DNA of 5,612 nt from an uncultured Prevotella sp. (GCA_900554835.1 USJD01000213.1:1-5612); one strand, 5' to 3'. Shown: positions 1 to 5,454, numbered from the stretch's first letter. Notes: generated by a model not told the origin, from the letters alone. Numbers and translations are program-made.

Positions 1-810
1 CTGACCAATCTGACGGTCGTGGTCTACCCAACCTGCATCAACAGCTGCACGGGAAGCACCTACCTCGCCATGGAGGAGATGAGCCAACTCGAAGAGCTGG
101 TCGAAACCTTCCTTGCTTCCTACACCATAACCGCCGGCTACAACGATGGCAGAACCCTTCAGGTTGTGCTTGGCAGCCTCTACGTGGTGGTCGAGTACCT
201 TTACTACAAAGTCCTCAGCAGGAACATACTTGCTTACCTCTGGGTAAACTACTTCCTTCTTGCACTCTCCCTCGTAGATGCTCTTCTGCATCACGCCAGA
301 GCGAACAGTAGCCATCTGTGGACGATGATCAGGATTGACGATAGTAGCCACGATGTTTCCACCGAAAGCAGGACGGATCTGATAGAGCAGACCCTCATAG
401 TGCTTGCCACTCTTCTTGTCGTCGTAATCACCAATCTCAAGTTCTGTACAGTCGGCAGTCAGACCGCTGGTCAATGAAGAAGAAACACGAGGACCGAGGT
501 CGCGGCCGATAACGGTGGCACCCATCAGTGCAATCTGAGGTTTCTCCTCCTTGAAGAGGTTGACGAGAATGTCTGTATGAGGGGCTGAAGTGTATGGGAA
601 CAAACCCTCAGCATCGAAAACAAATAATTTATCTACACCATAAGGGAGAATCTGATCCTCTACCTGACCCTTGATGCCGGTACCAGCCACGATGGCATGG
701 AGCTCCACGCCCTGCTGGTTGGCGAGCTTACGACCCTTGGTGAGCAATTCCTGAGATACTTCGGCAACGGTTGTGCCTTCTACCTCGCAATATACAAATA
801 CGTTGTTCAT
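1..810 (-). CDS. etfA: Electron transfer flavoprotein alpha subunit (EtfA), C-terminus cut by window edge
   Basis: Partial gene: 270 codons are present from ATG at 808-810, and the frame is open to the left edge. Full-length EtfA is usually about 310-345 residues, so the end of the FAD-binding domain is missing. Seen: an N-terminal Rossmann-like ETF domain starting MNNVFVYCEVEG; the segment GRDLGPRVSSSLTSGLTADC at 103-122; IRPAFGGNIVAT at 146-157; PQMATVRSGVM at 165-175; GGYGVGS at 226-232; and the EtfA FAD-domain signature GASRAAVDAGW at 251-261, followed by QIGQ. Known for the family: EtfA binds FAD and, with EtfB, moves electrons between dehydrogenases and a carrier. It lies 57 nt downstream of etfB on the same strand, so the two are probably co-transcribed. 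The leader just before the start is A-rich (AAAAAAGACA) without a clear Shine-Dalgarno, as is common in Bacteroidetes. An acyl-CoA dehydrogenase or similar partner may lie beyond the edge, but this cannot be seen. Confidence 0.95.
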   Translation of the reverse strand, partial: MNNVFVYCEVEGTTVAEVSQELLTKGRKLANQQGVELHAIVAGTGIKGQVEDQILPYGVDKLFVFDAEGLFPYTSAPHTDILVNLFKEEKPQIALMGATVIGRDLGPRVSSSLTSGLTADCTELEIGDYDDKKSGKHYEGLLYQIRPAFGGNIVATIVNPDHRPQMATVRSGVMQKSIYEGECKKEVVYPEVSKYVPAEDFVVKVLDHHVEAAKHNLKGSAIVVAGGYGVGSKEGFDQLFELAHLLHGEVGASRAAVDAGWVDHDRQIGQ

Positions 811-840
811 TGTCTTTTTTAATAAAGCATTTTAAAATGA

Positions 841-876
841 ATCGGTTTGCTGAATCATCAGTGATGATTAACCGAT
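841..876 (-). promoter_or_regulatory. Intercistronic hairpin over the etfB stop codon
   Basis: Two nested perfect inverted repeats: ATCGGTT (841-847) with AACCGAT (870-876), and AATCATC (853-859) with GATGATT (863-869) around a 3-nt loop. Together they make a 14-bp stem with a 5-nt one-sided bulge (TGCTG, 848-852). The etfB stop codon (868-870) lies inside the 5' arm on the mRNA. Immediately downstream is TCATTTTAAAATG, containing a 12-bp palindrome (828-839) but only a short U run, so it is not a convincing full terminator. Inferred roles: transcript stabilisation or processing, partial termination, or tuning of the EtfB:EtfA ratio. Confidence 0.6.
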
Positions 877-1737
877 AATACTTTCGTTCAACAATTCCTT
901 CATCAAGCCGTCGATGTCCTCATCGCTGCTGGTCAAGGTCTTGCTTTCCTTAGCCTGGAACACGATGTTCTTTACAGCCTTCACCTTGGTAGGTGAACCG
1001 CTCAAACCGCACTGTGCAGGGTCGCCGTCAACATCGGCTACGCTCCACTGGTTCAGAGTCAGGTAAGGGCGCTCCTCATAGAGATTAGCCCAAGGCTCAT
1101 CACCCTTGCGCTCCATAGGGCAAGTAGCGTATTTATATTTCATTACGAGCTTCACATTGCATGGGCGACATGGAGCTGCACTACCATTCACGGTAATAAC
1201 CAATGGCAATGGAGCTTCTACTGTCTCTACACCACCATCGATGAGGCGGCGGATAGTAGCCTTGCCATCTTCTACCTTCAGAATCTCCTCTGCATAGGTA
1301 ACCTGGTTCAATCCCAACTTCTGAGCCACCTGTGGACCTACCTGAGCAGTATCACCATCGATAGCCTGGCGACCACCAATCACGATGTCAACGTCACCAA
1401 TCTTCTGGATACCAGTAGCAAGGGCATAGGAAGTTGCCAATGTATCAGCACCGGCAAAGAGACGATCGGTAAGCAACCAACCCGTATCTGCACCACGATA
1501 AAGACCCTGACGGATGATTTCGCCAGCACGTGGAGGACCCATTGTCAAAATACCAACTGTAGAACCAGGATTCTGCTCCTTCAAACGAAGAGCCTGCTCC
1601 AATGCGTTCAAATCCTCAGGATTGAAGATTGCAGGAAGGGCTGCACGATTTACGGTGCCTTCGGCAGTCATCGCGTCCTTACCCACATTTCTTGTGTCAG
1701 GTACTTGCTTGGCAAGTACTACGATTTTTAAACTCAT
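868..1737 (-). CDS. etfB: Electron transfer flavoprotein beta subunit (EtfB), bifurcating-type signature
   Basis: Complete, 289 residues, starting MSLKIVVLAKQVPDT, the standard EtfB opening. Seen: MGPPRAGEIIRQGLYRGAD at 66-84 (the conserved EtfB P-A-loop region), GGRQAIDGDTAQVGP at 121-135 (nucleotide-binding segment), and GLSGSPTKV at 244-252. It is longer than classical mitochondrial-type EtfB (about 255). Known: in classical ETFs the equivalent 121-135 segment reads like GKQAIDDD and holds AMP, whereas NADH-dependent, bifurcation-capable ETFs carry GRQAIDGDTAQVGP and hold a second FAD. Inferred: this pair may oxidise NADH or serve an acyl-CoA dehydrogenase with flavin-based bifurcation; sequence alone does not prove it. 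Residues 187-206 contain a C-x2-C pair (C190, C193) and C206 in the region before the C-terminal extension. It is the first gene of an etfBA transcript driven from a promoter about 120 bp upstream. The start is supported by family alignment; no upstream alternative resembles EtfB. Confidence 0.96.
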   Translation of the reverse strand: MSLKIVVLAKQVPDTRNVGKDAMTAEGTVNRAALPAIFNPEDLNALEQALRLKEQNPGSTVGILTMGPPRAGEIIRQGLYRGADTGWLLTDRLFAGADTLATSYALATGIQKIGDVDIVIGGRQAIDGDTAQVGPQVAQKLGLNQVTYAEEILKVEDGKATIRRLIDGGVETVEAPLPLVITVNGSAAPCRPCNVKLVMKYKYATCPMERKGDEPWANLYEERPYLTLNQWSVADVDGDPAQCGLSGSPTKVKAVKNIVFQAKESKTLTSSDEDIDGLMKELLNESIIG

Positions 1738-1795
1738 ATTAATAAATGGTTATTGTTATAATATTCTAAGTTTGTTAGTGTTCGGTACTCAAGTT

Positions 1796-1844
1796 GTCCG
1801 TTTTCGAGTTCGCTTTTCGGACTGTCCAATGTCAATTTGGGACA
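1796..1844 (-). promoter_or_regulatory. Inverted repeats in the predicted etfB leader
   Basis: Within the predicted 5' leader are GTCCG (1796-1800) with CGGAC (1818-1822), loop 17 nt, and adjacent TGTCC (1823-1827) with GGACA (1840-1844), loop 12 nt. These two short stems stack next to each other near the 5' end of the leader. They may only stabilise the RNA. No known riboswitch motif is recognised, and the stems are short enough to be chance. Confidence 0.3.
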
Positions 1845-1855
1845 AAACACAGCCG

Positions 1856-1886
1856 CAAAAGTACCATTTTTTTGTCTTTTACCAAA
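1856..1886 (-). promoter_or_regulatory. Bacteroidetes-type promoter for etfBA
   Basis: On the minus strand, TTTG (1886-1883) is followed after exactly 19 nt by TACTTTTG (1863-1856), matching the sigma-ABfr -33/-7 pattern TTTG-N19-21-TAnnTTTG. Transcription should start near 1848-1851, giving an etfB leader of roughly 110 nt. No better TAnnTTTG match lies closer to the gene. The assignment is by pattern match. Confidence 0.7.
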
Positions 1887-1902
1887 ATATTTCGTTATAA
1901 AA

Positions 1903-1949
1903 ATGCACAATTTTGCTTTCTTTGTGCGCAAAATAGAATATTTGTGCAT
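1903..1949. promoter_or_regulatory. Candidate operator: three TTGTGC half-sites between divergent promoters
   Basis: ATGCACAA (1903-1910) and its perfect inverse TTGTGCAT (1942-1949) flank a central TTTGTGCGCAAA (1921-1932). TTTGTGC also recurs as a direct repeat at 1921-1927 and 1941-1947, exactly 20 bp apart, about two helical turns. The cluster sits between the outward-facing -33 elements of the etfBA promoter (1883-1886) and the sugar operon promoter (1956-1959). Position and spacing suggest a regulator-binding site serving one or both promoters. No regulator gene lies in the window and the binding protein is unknown. Confidence 0.4.
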
Positions 1950-1955
1950 GTTTTT

Positions 1956-1987
1956 CTTGGAGTTATGGAAGAAATGTTGTAGTTTTG
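1956..1987 (+). promoter_or_regulatory. Bacteroidetes-type promoter for the nucleotidyltransferase/transporter operon
   Basis: CTTG (1956-1959) is followed after 20 nt by TAGTTTTG (1980-1987), matching the TTTG-N19-21-TAnnTTTG pattern. The predicted start point is near 1992-1996, leaving a leader of about 80 nt before the ATG at 2074. Confidence 0.65.
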
Positions 1988-1995
1988 TAGGCGGA

Positions 1996-2063
1996 ATGAG
2001 AAGGGGTGTTTTTCCTCTTATACGTCTCATATATAAGAAACTACAGCAAAACAATAAAAGGAA
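1996..2063 (+). promoter_or_regulatory. Leader with mutually exclusive hairpins and a possible masked ribosome site
   Basis: Structure 1: ATGAG (1996-2000) with CTCAT (2026-2030), enclosing AAGGGG (2001-2006) with CCTCTT (2014-2019), which includes one G-T wobble and a 7-nt loop. Structure 2: TCTTATA (2016-2022) with TATAAGA (2032-2038), a perfect 7-bp stem that reuses part of the CCTCTT arm. The same pyrimidine tract (TTCCT, 2012-2016) is also complementary to AGGAA (2059-2063), the weak Shine-Dalgarno-like stretch 10 nt before the ATG at 2074. This could be a simple RNA switch or just a stabilising 5' hairpin. Nothing here matches a riboswitch class I know. Confidence 0.35.
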
Positions 2064-2073
2064 TCAACAATAT

Positions 2074-3240
2074 ATGAAAAAGGTTTTTGTAAGTGGTTGT
2101 TATGATCTGTTGCACAGTGGTCATGTTGAGTTCTTCCGCCAGGCTTCACAGTTTGGTGAACTCTATGTGGGTATTGGGTCTGATCAGACAATCCTCGGTT
2201 ATAAGCACCATAAGACGTTCTATCCGGAACAGGAACGCCTTTTTATGGTGAAGTCTATCCGATATGTAAAGGATGCTTTCATCAATCAGGGTGACGGCAT
2301 CATGGACTTTATTCCTACGGTAGATATGGTGAAGCCGGACGTCTTTGTTGTCAATGCGGATGGTGGAAGTGAAACCAAGCGCAAGTTCTGCGAGGAGCGT
2401 GGCATTGAGTATGTGGAACTGCAGCGTACGCCTGCTGAGGGATTGACAGCCCGTTCCAGTACAGATATCAAGAATTCTACCTGTCAGCTTCCTACTCGTC
2501 TAGACCTGGCGGGCACCTGGATTGATCAGCCTTACGTAAGCTGCTATGCACCAGGATGGGCTATCACCATGTCGCTGGTGCCAACTTTCGAAGTGCGTGA
2601 GCGTTGCGGACTCTCTACTTCTACCCGCAATATGATCAAGAAAATCTGGCCGATGAAGTTGCCAGACATGAATCCTGAGATTCTTGCCAAACTCGTTTTC
2701 TGTTTTGAAAATGATCCTGAGCGTAGTGATGGCATCATCAGCGGTGCGCAGGATTCTATCGGTATCTGTATGCCTGGATTGGTCAGACATTATTACAATA
2801 ACCGTTTCTGGCCGGAGAAATTTGAAACTTGCAGCGATGAGGTGGTGTTGACTTGGTTGGAGAGTCATATCTGTATGATTCCGATGGATCCGCGCCGCCC
2901 TGGTTGTTCTGTGGTGGAAGGCAAGGATATTACAGAGGTGAAGGTAAAGGCTCTTGCCAAGGCTGCAGATGACTGTTGGAATGCGATTCTTTCCAAAGAT
3001 TTTCCTGCATTTGCAGCAGCATTCAAGGCTTCGTTTGATGCACAGGTTGCCATGTTCCCTGCCATGATTCAAGGTTGCGTACAGGGCTTTATCGACCAGT
3101 ATTCTGTTTTGCCGGAAGTGCATGCTTGGAAGATGCCTGGCGCAGGTGGCGGAGGCTATCTCGTACTCGTGGTCGATGATGTGAAGGAGTTTGCAGGAAA
3201 GCATCCTGAGGCTATCGCATTAACAATTAGAAGAAAATAG
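2074..3240 (+). CDS. Nucleotidyltransferase (HxGH) / GHMP-kinase-like fusion protein
   Basis: 388 residues from ATG 2074. The frame stays open 79 codons upstream, but that stretch covers the promoter and has no family resemblance, while MKKVFVSGCYDLLHSGH is a typical start. Domain 1 (about 1-133) resembles TagD/RfaE-C cytidylyl- or adenylyltransferases: HxGH as HSGH at 14-17 within GCYDLLHSGH, a DVFVVNADG strand at 89-97, and RSSTDIK at 127-133, matching the C-terminal STxxIK motif. Domain 2 (about 135-388) resembles GHMP kinases: LPTRLDLAGTWID at 139-151 (motif 1), SGAQDSIG at 223-230, and MPGAGGGGYLVLV at 354-366 (motif 3). The expected Gly/Ser-rich ATP loop is replaced by GLSTST at 179-184 or absent, and the domain is compact. 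Inferred: the protein phosphorylates a sugar or polyol and activates it with a nucleotide. It is co-transcribed with a FucP-type transporter 12 nt downstream. Substrate and nucleotide are unknown; loss of kinase activity is possible. Confidence 0.85.
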   Translation: MKKVFVSGCYDLLHSGHVEFFRQASQFGELYVGIGSDQTILGYKHHKTFYPEQERLFMVKSIRYVKDAFINQGDGIMDFIPTVDMVKPDVFVVNADGGSETKRKFCEERGIEYVELQRTPAEGLTARSSTDIKNSTCQLPTRLDLAGTWIDQPYVSCYAPGWAITMSLVPTFEVRERCGLSTSTRNMIKKIWPMKLPDMNPEILAKLVFCFENDPERSDGIISGAQDSIGICMPGLVRHYYNNRFWPEKFETCSDEVVLTWLESHICMIPMDPRRPGCSVVEGKDITEVKVKALAKAADDCWNAILSKDFPAFAAAFKASFDAQVAMFPAMIQGCVQGFIDQYSVLPEVHAWKMPGAGGGGYLVLVVDDVKEFAGKHPEAIALTIRRK

Positions 3241-3243
3241 GAA
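3239..3243 (+). promoter_or_regulatory. Ribosome binding site overlapping the upstream stop codon
   Basis: AGGAA begins inside the TAG stop (3238-3240) of the fusion gene and sits 9 nt before the transporter ATG at 3253. This supports that start and suggests translational coupling of the two genes. Confidence 0.5.
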
Positions 3244-3252
3244 TTTGGTACG

Positions 3253-4578
3253 ATGAGTAAATTGGTAGATAAGAAATATCTTTTTCCCTTTGCCCTTGTG
3301 GCATCCTTGTTCTTCTTCTGGGGATTTGCCCATAGCATCCTTGATATTCTCAACAAGCATTTTCAGGATGCGCTCGTTATCTCTAAGTGGCGCTCGGCTT
3401 TGGTGCAGGCGATGGTGTATGGTGGCTATTTCATCATGGCGCTTCCTGCCGGTTGTATTATCCGTAAATGGGGTTATAAGGTAGGAGTCATCACGGGTCT
3501 GATTCTCTATGGTATAGGTGCTTTGCTCTTTATTCCGGGTGAGCGTCTGATGTCTTTTGAGTTTTTCCTGATGTGTCTTTTCATCATCGGATGTGGATTG
3601 ACTTGTCTGGAAACGGCTGCGAATCCTTATGTCACTGTGTTGGGTGATGCGAAATCGGCTCCTTCTCGTCTCAATCTTGCCCAATCGCTCAATGGATTCG
3701 GATGGATTGTCGGTCCATTGGTAGGAGGATTGGTTGTGTTCAGCGGTGAGGATGGTAATAGTGGATCTGTAGCTTTGCCGTATGCGGTGATAGGTGTGAT
3801 CGTCCTGATTGTGGCATTTGTCTTCAGTCGAATCCAACTGCCTGAAATTGTTGACGCTCAGGTGGAATCTGGGGATAATAAAAAGGCTTCGGCGTGTTGC
3901 AAGGATGCTTCAGAGGCAAATACAGAATTTGCTGAGAGAAATTCAGAGTTTTCTGAGAGCCCTATATATAATAAGGTGGAAAATGGTCTGATGGGGGAGA
4001 ATAAGAGGGATTGTCATTGCGAAGTTTCGCTTTGGCAGTCTTCCGTCTTCGTATTCGGCCTGATAGCTTTGTTCTTTTATGTAGCCTGTCAGACGGGCAT
4101 CAACAGTTTCTTTATCAATTATGTGACGGAGAAGGTTCCTACGATTTCTTCTCGTGTGGCAGCATTGATCTTGTCTTTTGGAGGCATGGGCTTGTTCTTC
4201 GTGGGTAGATTGGCGGGTAGCTGGTTGATGAATCGTATGGCTGCGGCAAAGGTGCTGCTGTATTGTGCCATTGGCGGTATTGTCTGTATGATATTTGTGA
4301 TAGCCGGTTCGGGTGTTCCAGCTTTGGTGGCATTGATTCTCACCTATCTCTGCGAGGCTACGATGTTTCCTACTACATTTGCCTTGTCCCTCAAAGGTCT
4401 CAGTGTCAGCAATACCAAGCGCGGTTCGTCTTTTCTCATTATGAGTATTGTAGGCGGTGCGATTGCTCCGTTGCTGATGGGCGTGATAGGAGAAAATAAT
4501 ATGGCGATAGGCTTCTTTGTACCGCTTGTCTGCTTTATCGTAGTGGCTGCTTTTGCGGCAAAAGTTATCCGAAAATAA
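3253..4578 (+). CDS. FucP/GluP-family (FHS) sugar:H+ symporter of the major facilitator superfamily
   Basis: 441 residues with about 12 hydrophobic segments in two six-helix halves, so an inner-membrane transporter. The N-terminus LFPFALVASLFFFWGFAHS (10-28) is the FHS opening. By comparison with E. coli FucP as I recall it, the substrate/proton residues D46 and E135 correspond to D31 (SILDILNKHF) and E120 (CLETAANPYVTVLG). RLNLAQSLNGFGWIVGP (139-155) and RGSSFLIMSIVGGAIAP (390-406) are further family signatures. Known: the family imports fucose, glucose/galactose, sialic acid and other sugars with protons, so the substrate here is open. Residues about 198-258 form an unusually long, acidic, polar cytoplasmic loop between the two halves, with C215-C216 and C254-H-C256 and a tandem 7-residue repeat. 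It is the second gene of the operon, 12 nt after the nucleotidyltransferase/GHMP fusion, and probably supplies its substrate. Confidence 0.92.
   Translation: MSKLVDKKYLFPFALVASLFFFWGFAHSILDILNKHFQDALVISKWRSALVQAMVYGGYFIMALPAGCIIRKWGYKVGVITGLILYGIGALLFIPGERLMSFEFFLMCLFIIGCGLTCLETAANPYVTVLGDAKSAPSRLNLAQSLNGFGWIVGPLVGGLVVFSGEDGNSGSVALPYAVIGVIVLIVAFVFSRIQLPEIVDAQVESGDNKKASACCKDASEANTEFAERNSEFSESPIYNKVENGLMGENKRDCHCEVSLWQSSVFVFGLIALFFYVACQTGINSFFINYVTEKVPTISSRVAALILSFGGMGLFFVGRLAGSWLMNRMAAAKVLLYCAIGGIVCMIFVIAGSGVPALVALILTYLCEATMFPTTFALSLKGLSVSNTKRGSSFLIMSIVGGAIAPLLMGVIGENNMAIGFFVPLVCFIVVAAFAAKVIRK
3919..3960 (+). repeat. Tandem 21-bp repeat in the central loop of the transporter
   Basis: Two adjacent 21-bp units (3919-3939 and 3940-3960) match at 17 of the first 20 positions and encode NTEFAER and NSEFSES. 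The unit is a whole number of codons and lies in the hydrophilic loop between the transporter halves, where expansion would be tolerated. This looks like local slippage duplication. Confidence 0.7.
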
Positions 4579-4622
4579 TGAGGGATCCAGAAGTTCCTGC
4601 TATGCTCTTCAAGCGGTCCCTC

Positions 4623-4693
4623 GGGGATCACGTGACGGGGAACCGATGAACATGAGACGAGCAATGAGGGATCACGCGACGGGCAACGAGTGC
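4623..4693 (+). repeat. GC-rich direct repeat pair (GGGATCACGyGACGGG)
   Basis: GGGATCACGTGACGGG (4624-4639) recurs as GGGATCACGCGACGGG (4668-4683), one difference in 16 bp, at a 44-bp period. Similarity continues into AAC after the unit. AATGAGGGATC also occurs twice (4577-4587 and 4663-4673). The first unit contains the 8-bp palindrome TCACGTGA (4628-4635). The family is not one I recognise; it may be a small dispersed intergenic repeat. Confidence 0.65.
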
Positions 4694-4719
4694 CCAAACT
4701 AAGGGTTGTAATTTGGGCA
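4681..4719 (+). terminator. Competing hairpins, possible convergent terminator
   Basis: TGCCCAAA (4691-4698) and TTTGGGCA (4712-4719) form a perfect 8-bp stem with a 13-nt loop. The left arm can instead pair with GGGCA (4681-4685), giving a 5-bp, 5-nt-loop hairpin. There is no strong T-run directly after the stem on either strand, only T-rich sequence about 15-40 nt later on the plus strand. Termination of the transporter transcript or of ribE from the other side is therefore a guess from position. Confidence 0.35.
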
Positions 4720-4789
4720 ACGCAAAATTGACTTTTCCTGATTTCTCTGACTTTTTACTCTTCTTGTTCGTGTAGTACAAAAAACAGTT

Positions 4790-5392
4790 TTATTCAAAGC
4801 TCTTGAGGCGGGCGATGTATTTGCCCAAGATGTCGAACTCGATATTTACGACAGTTCCTACTTCAATGTTGCAGAAGTTGGTGTTTTCACGAGTGTAAGG
4901 GATGATGGCTACAGTGAAAGTGTTGTCTGTAGGTTCGCAAACGGTGAGCGATACGCCATTGACCGTTACGCTACCTTTGTCAACGGTGAAATATCCCTTG
5001 CGTGCCATTTCCTTATTGAGTTCATATTCGAAGGTGAAATAGGTGGAACCATCTGCATCTTTTGTGGCGATACATTTAGCGGTTTCGTCCACGTGTCCCT
5101 GCACGATATGACCGTCCAGTCGGCCGTTCATGATCATTGATCGCTCCACGTTTACCTTGTCGCCCACCTTGAGCAGACCGAGGTTGCTTCTATCCAGGGT
5201 TTCCTTCATGGCGGTAACGGTATAGGTACCGTCCTTGATTTCCACCACGGTGAGGCAGACGCCATTGTGCGCCACGCTCTGGTCGATGCTGAGTTCATCT
5301 ACGAAAGAACAAGACAGGGTAAAGTCAATGTTCTCTTTATCATGCTTGATAGCCACAACGGTGGCCATTTCTTCTACGATTCCACTAAACAT
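4790..5392 (-). CDS. ribE: Riboflavin synthase alpha chain
   Basis: 200 residues from ATG 5390-5392. The frame continues upstream to a TTG at 5423-5425, but that extension reaches into the -7 promoter box, and MFSGIVEE is the invariant family start, so the shorter form is chosen. Known reaction: dismutation of two 6,7-dimethyl-8-ribityllumazine molecules to riboflavin and 5-amino-6-ribitylaminopyrimidinedione, the last step of riboflavin synthesis, in the cytoplasm as a trimer. Seen: two homologous lumazine-binding domains. Domain 1 (about 1-90) has MFSGIVEE and NGVCLTVVE (43-51); domain 2 (about 94-190) has GHIVQGHVD (94-102), NGVSLTVCE (145-153) and IPYTRENTN (164-172). F2, C46 and H100 fall in the places of family-conserved residues. 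Length is normal for the family (about 200-220). It is transcribed alone from a short leader with no room for an FMN riboswitch. Some databases call this gene ribC. Confidence 0.96.
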   Translation of the reverse strand: MFSGIVEEMATVVAIKHDKENIDFTLSCSFVDELSIDQSVAHNGVCLTVVEIKDGTYTVTAMKETLDRSNLGLLKVGDKVNVERSMIMNGRLDGHIVQGHVDETAKCIATKDADGSTYFTFEYELNKEMARKGYFTVDKGSVTVNGVSLTVCEPTDNTFTVAIIPYTRENTNFCNIEVGTVVNIEFDILGKYIARLKSFE

Positions 5393-5422
5393 AATTTCTG
5401 TATTAATTAAAATATGATGTTG

Positions 5423-5454
5423 CAAAGGTACGAGAAAAAAAGAAATCTCCCAAC
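5423..5454 (-). promoter_or_regulatory. Bacteroidetes-type promoter for ribE
   Basis: On the minus strand GTTG (5454-5451) is followed after 20 nt by TACCTTTG (5430-5423), a strong -7 match. The predicted start point near 5416-5418 gives a leader of about 25 nt, A/T-rich, without an obvious Shine-Dalgarno. The -33 element lies inside the stem of the terminator at 5443-5481. Confidence 0.75.

Larger units (their letters stand above)
4579..4789. other. Convergent intergenic region between the transporter gene and ribE
   Basis: 211 bp with no supportable gene. The left part (about 4580-4720) is GC-rich and full of short repeats and hairpins; the right part (4721-4789) is A/T-rich and featureless except for pyrimidine runs. 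Immediately after the transporter stop is AGGGA-T-CC-A-GAAG (4581-4593), partly complementary to CTTC (4607-4610) and GGTCCCT (4615-4621), which could fold into an interrupted 3' hairpin without a following T-run. Confidence 0.6.

Noticed and set aside
19..477. 152-codon plus-strand open frame
   Set aside because: Fully antisense to etfA, whose residues 112-264 carry clear family motifs; the plus frame has no recognisable domain.
1734..2054. 106-codon minus-strand open frame upstream of etfB
   Set aside because: Runs across both divergent promoters and the candidate operator; no resemblance to a protein family.
1837..2073. 79-codon N-terminal extension of the nucleotidyltransferase
   Set aside because: It begins upstream of the predicted promoter, is rich in Phe/Lys/Cys without a motif, and the family start is MKKVFVSGCYD.
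2500..3204. 234-codon minus-strand open frame
   Set aside because: Lies entirely opposite the GHMP-like domain; the product is Arg/His-rich with no motif, as expected from an antisense shadow.
3220..3837. 205-codon minus-strand open frame
   Set aside because: Antisense to the N-terminal half of the transporter; strongly hydrophilic, low-complexity translation opposite membrane helices.
5393..5422. FMN riboswitch ahead of ribE
   Set aside because: The predicted leader is only about 25 nt, far too short for an FMN aptamer, and none of its conserved segments are visible.
5393..5425. TTG-started extension of riboflavin synthase
   Set aside because: The TTG lies inside the TACCTTTG -7 box, so the codon would not be transcribed; MFSGIVEE is the normal start.
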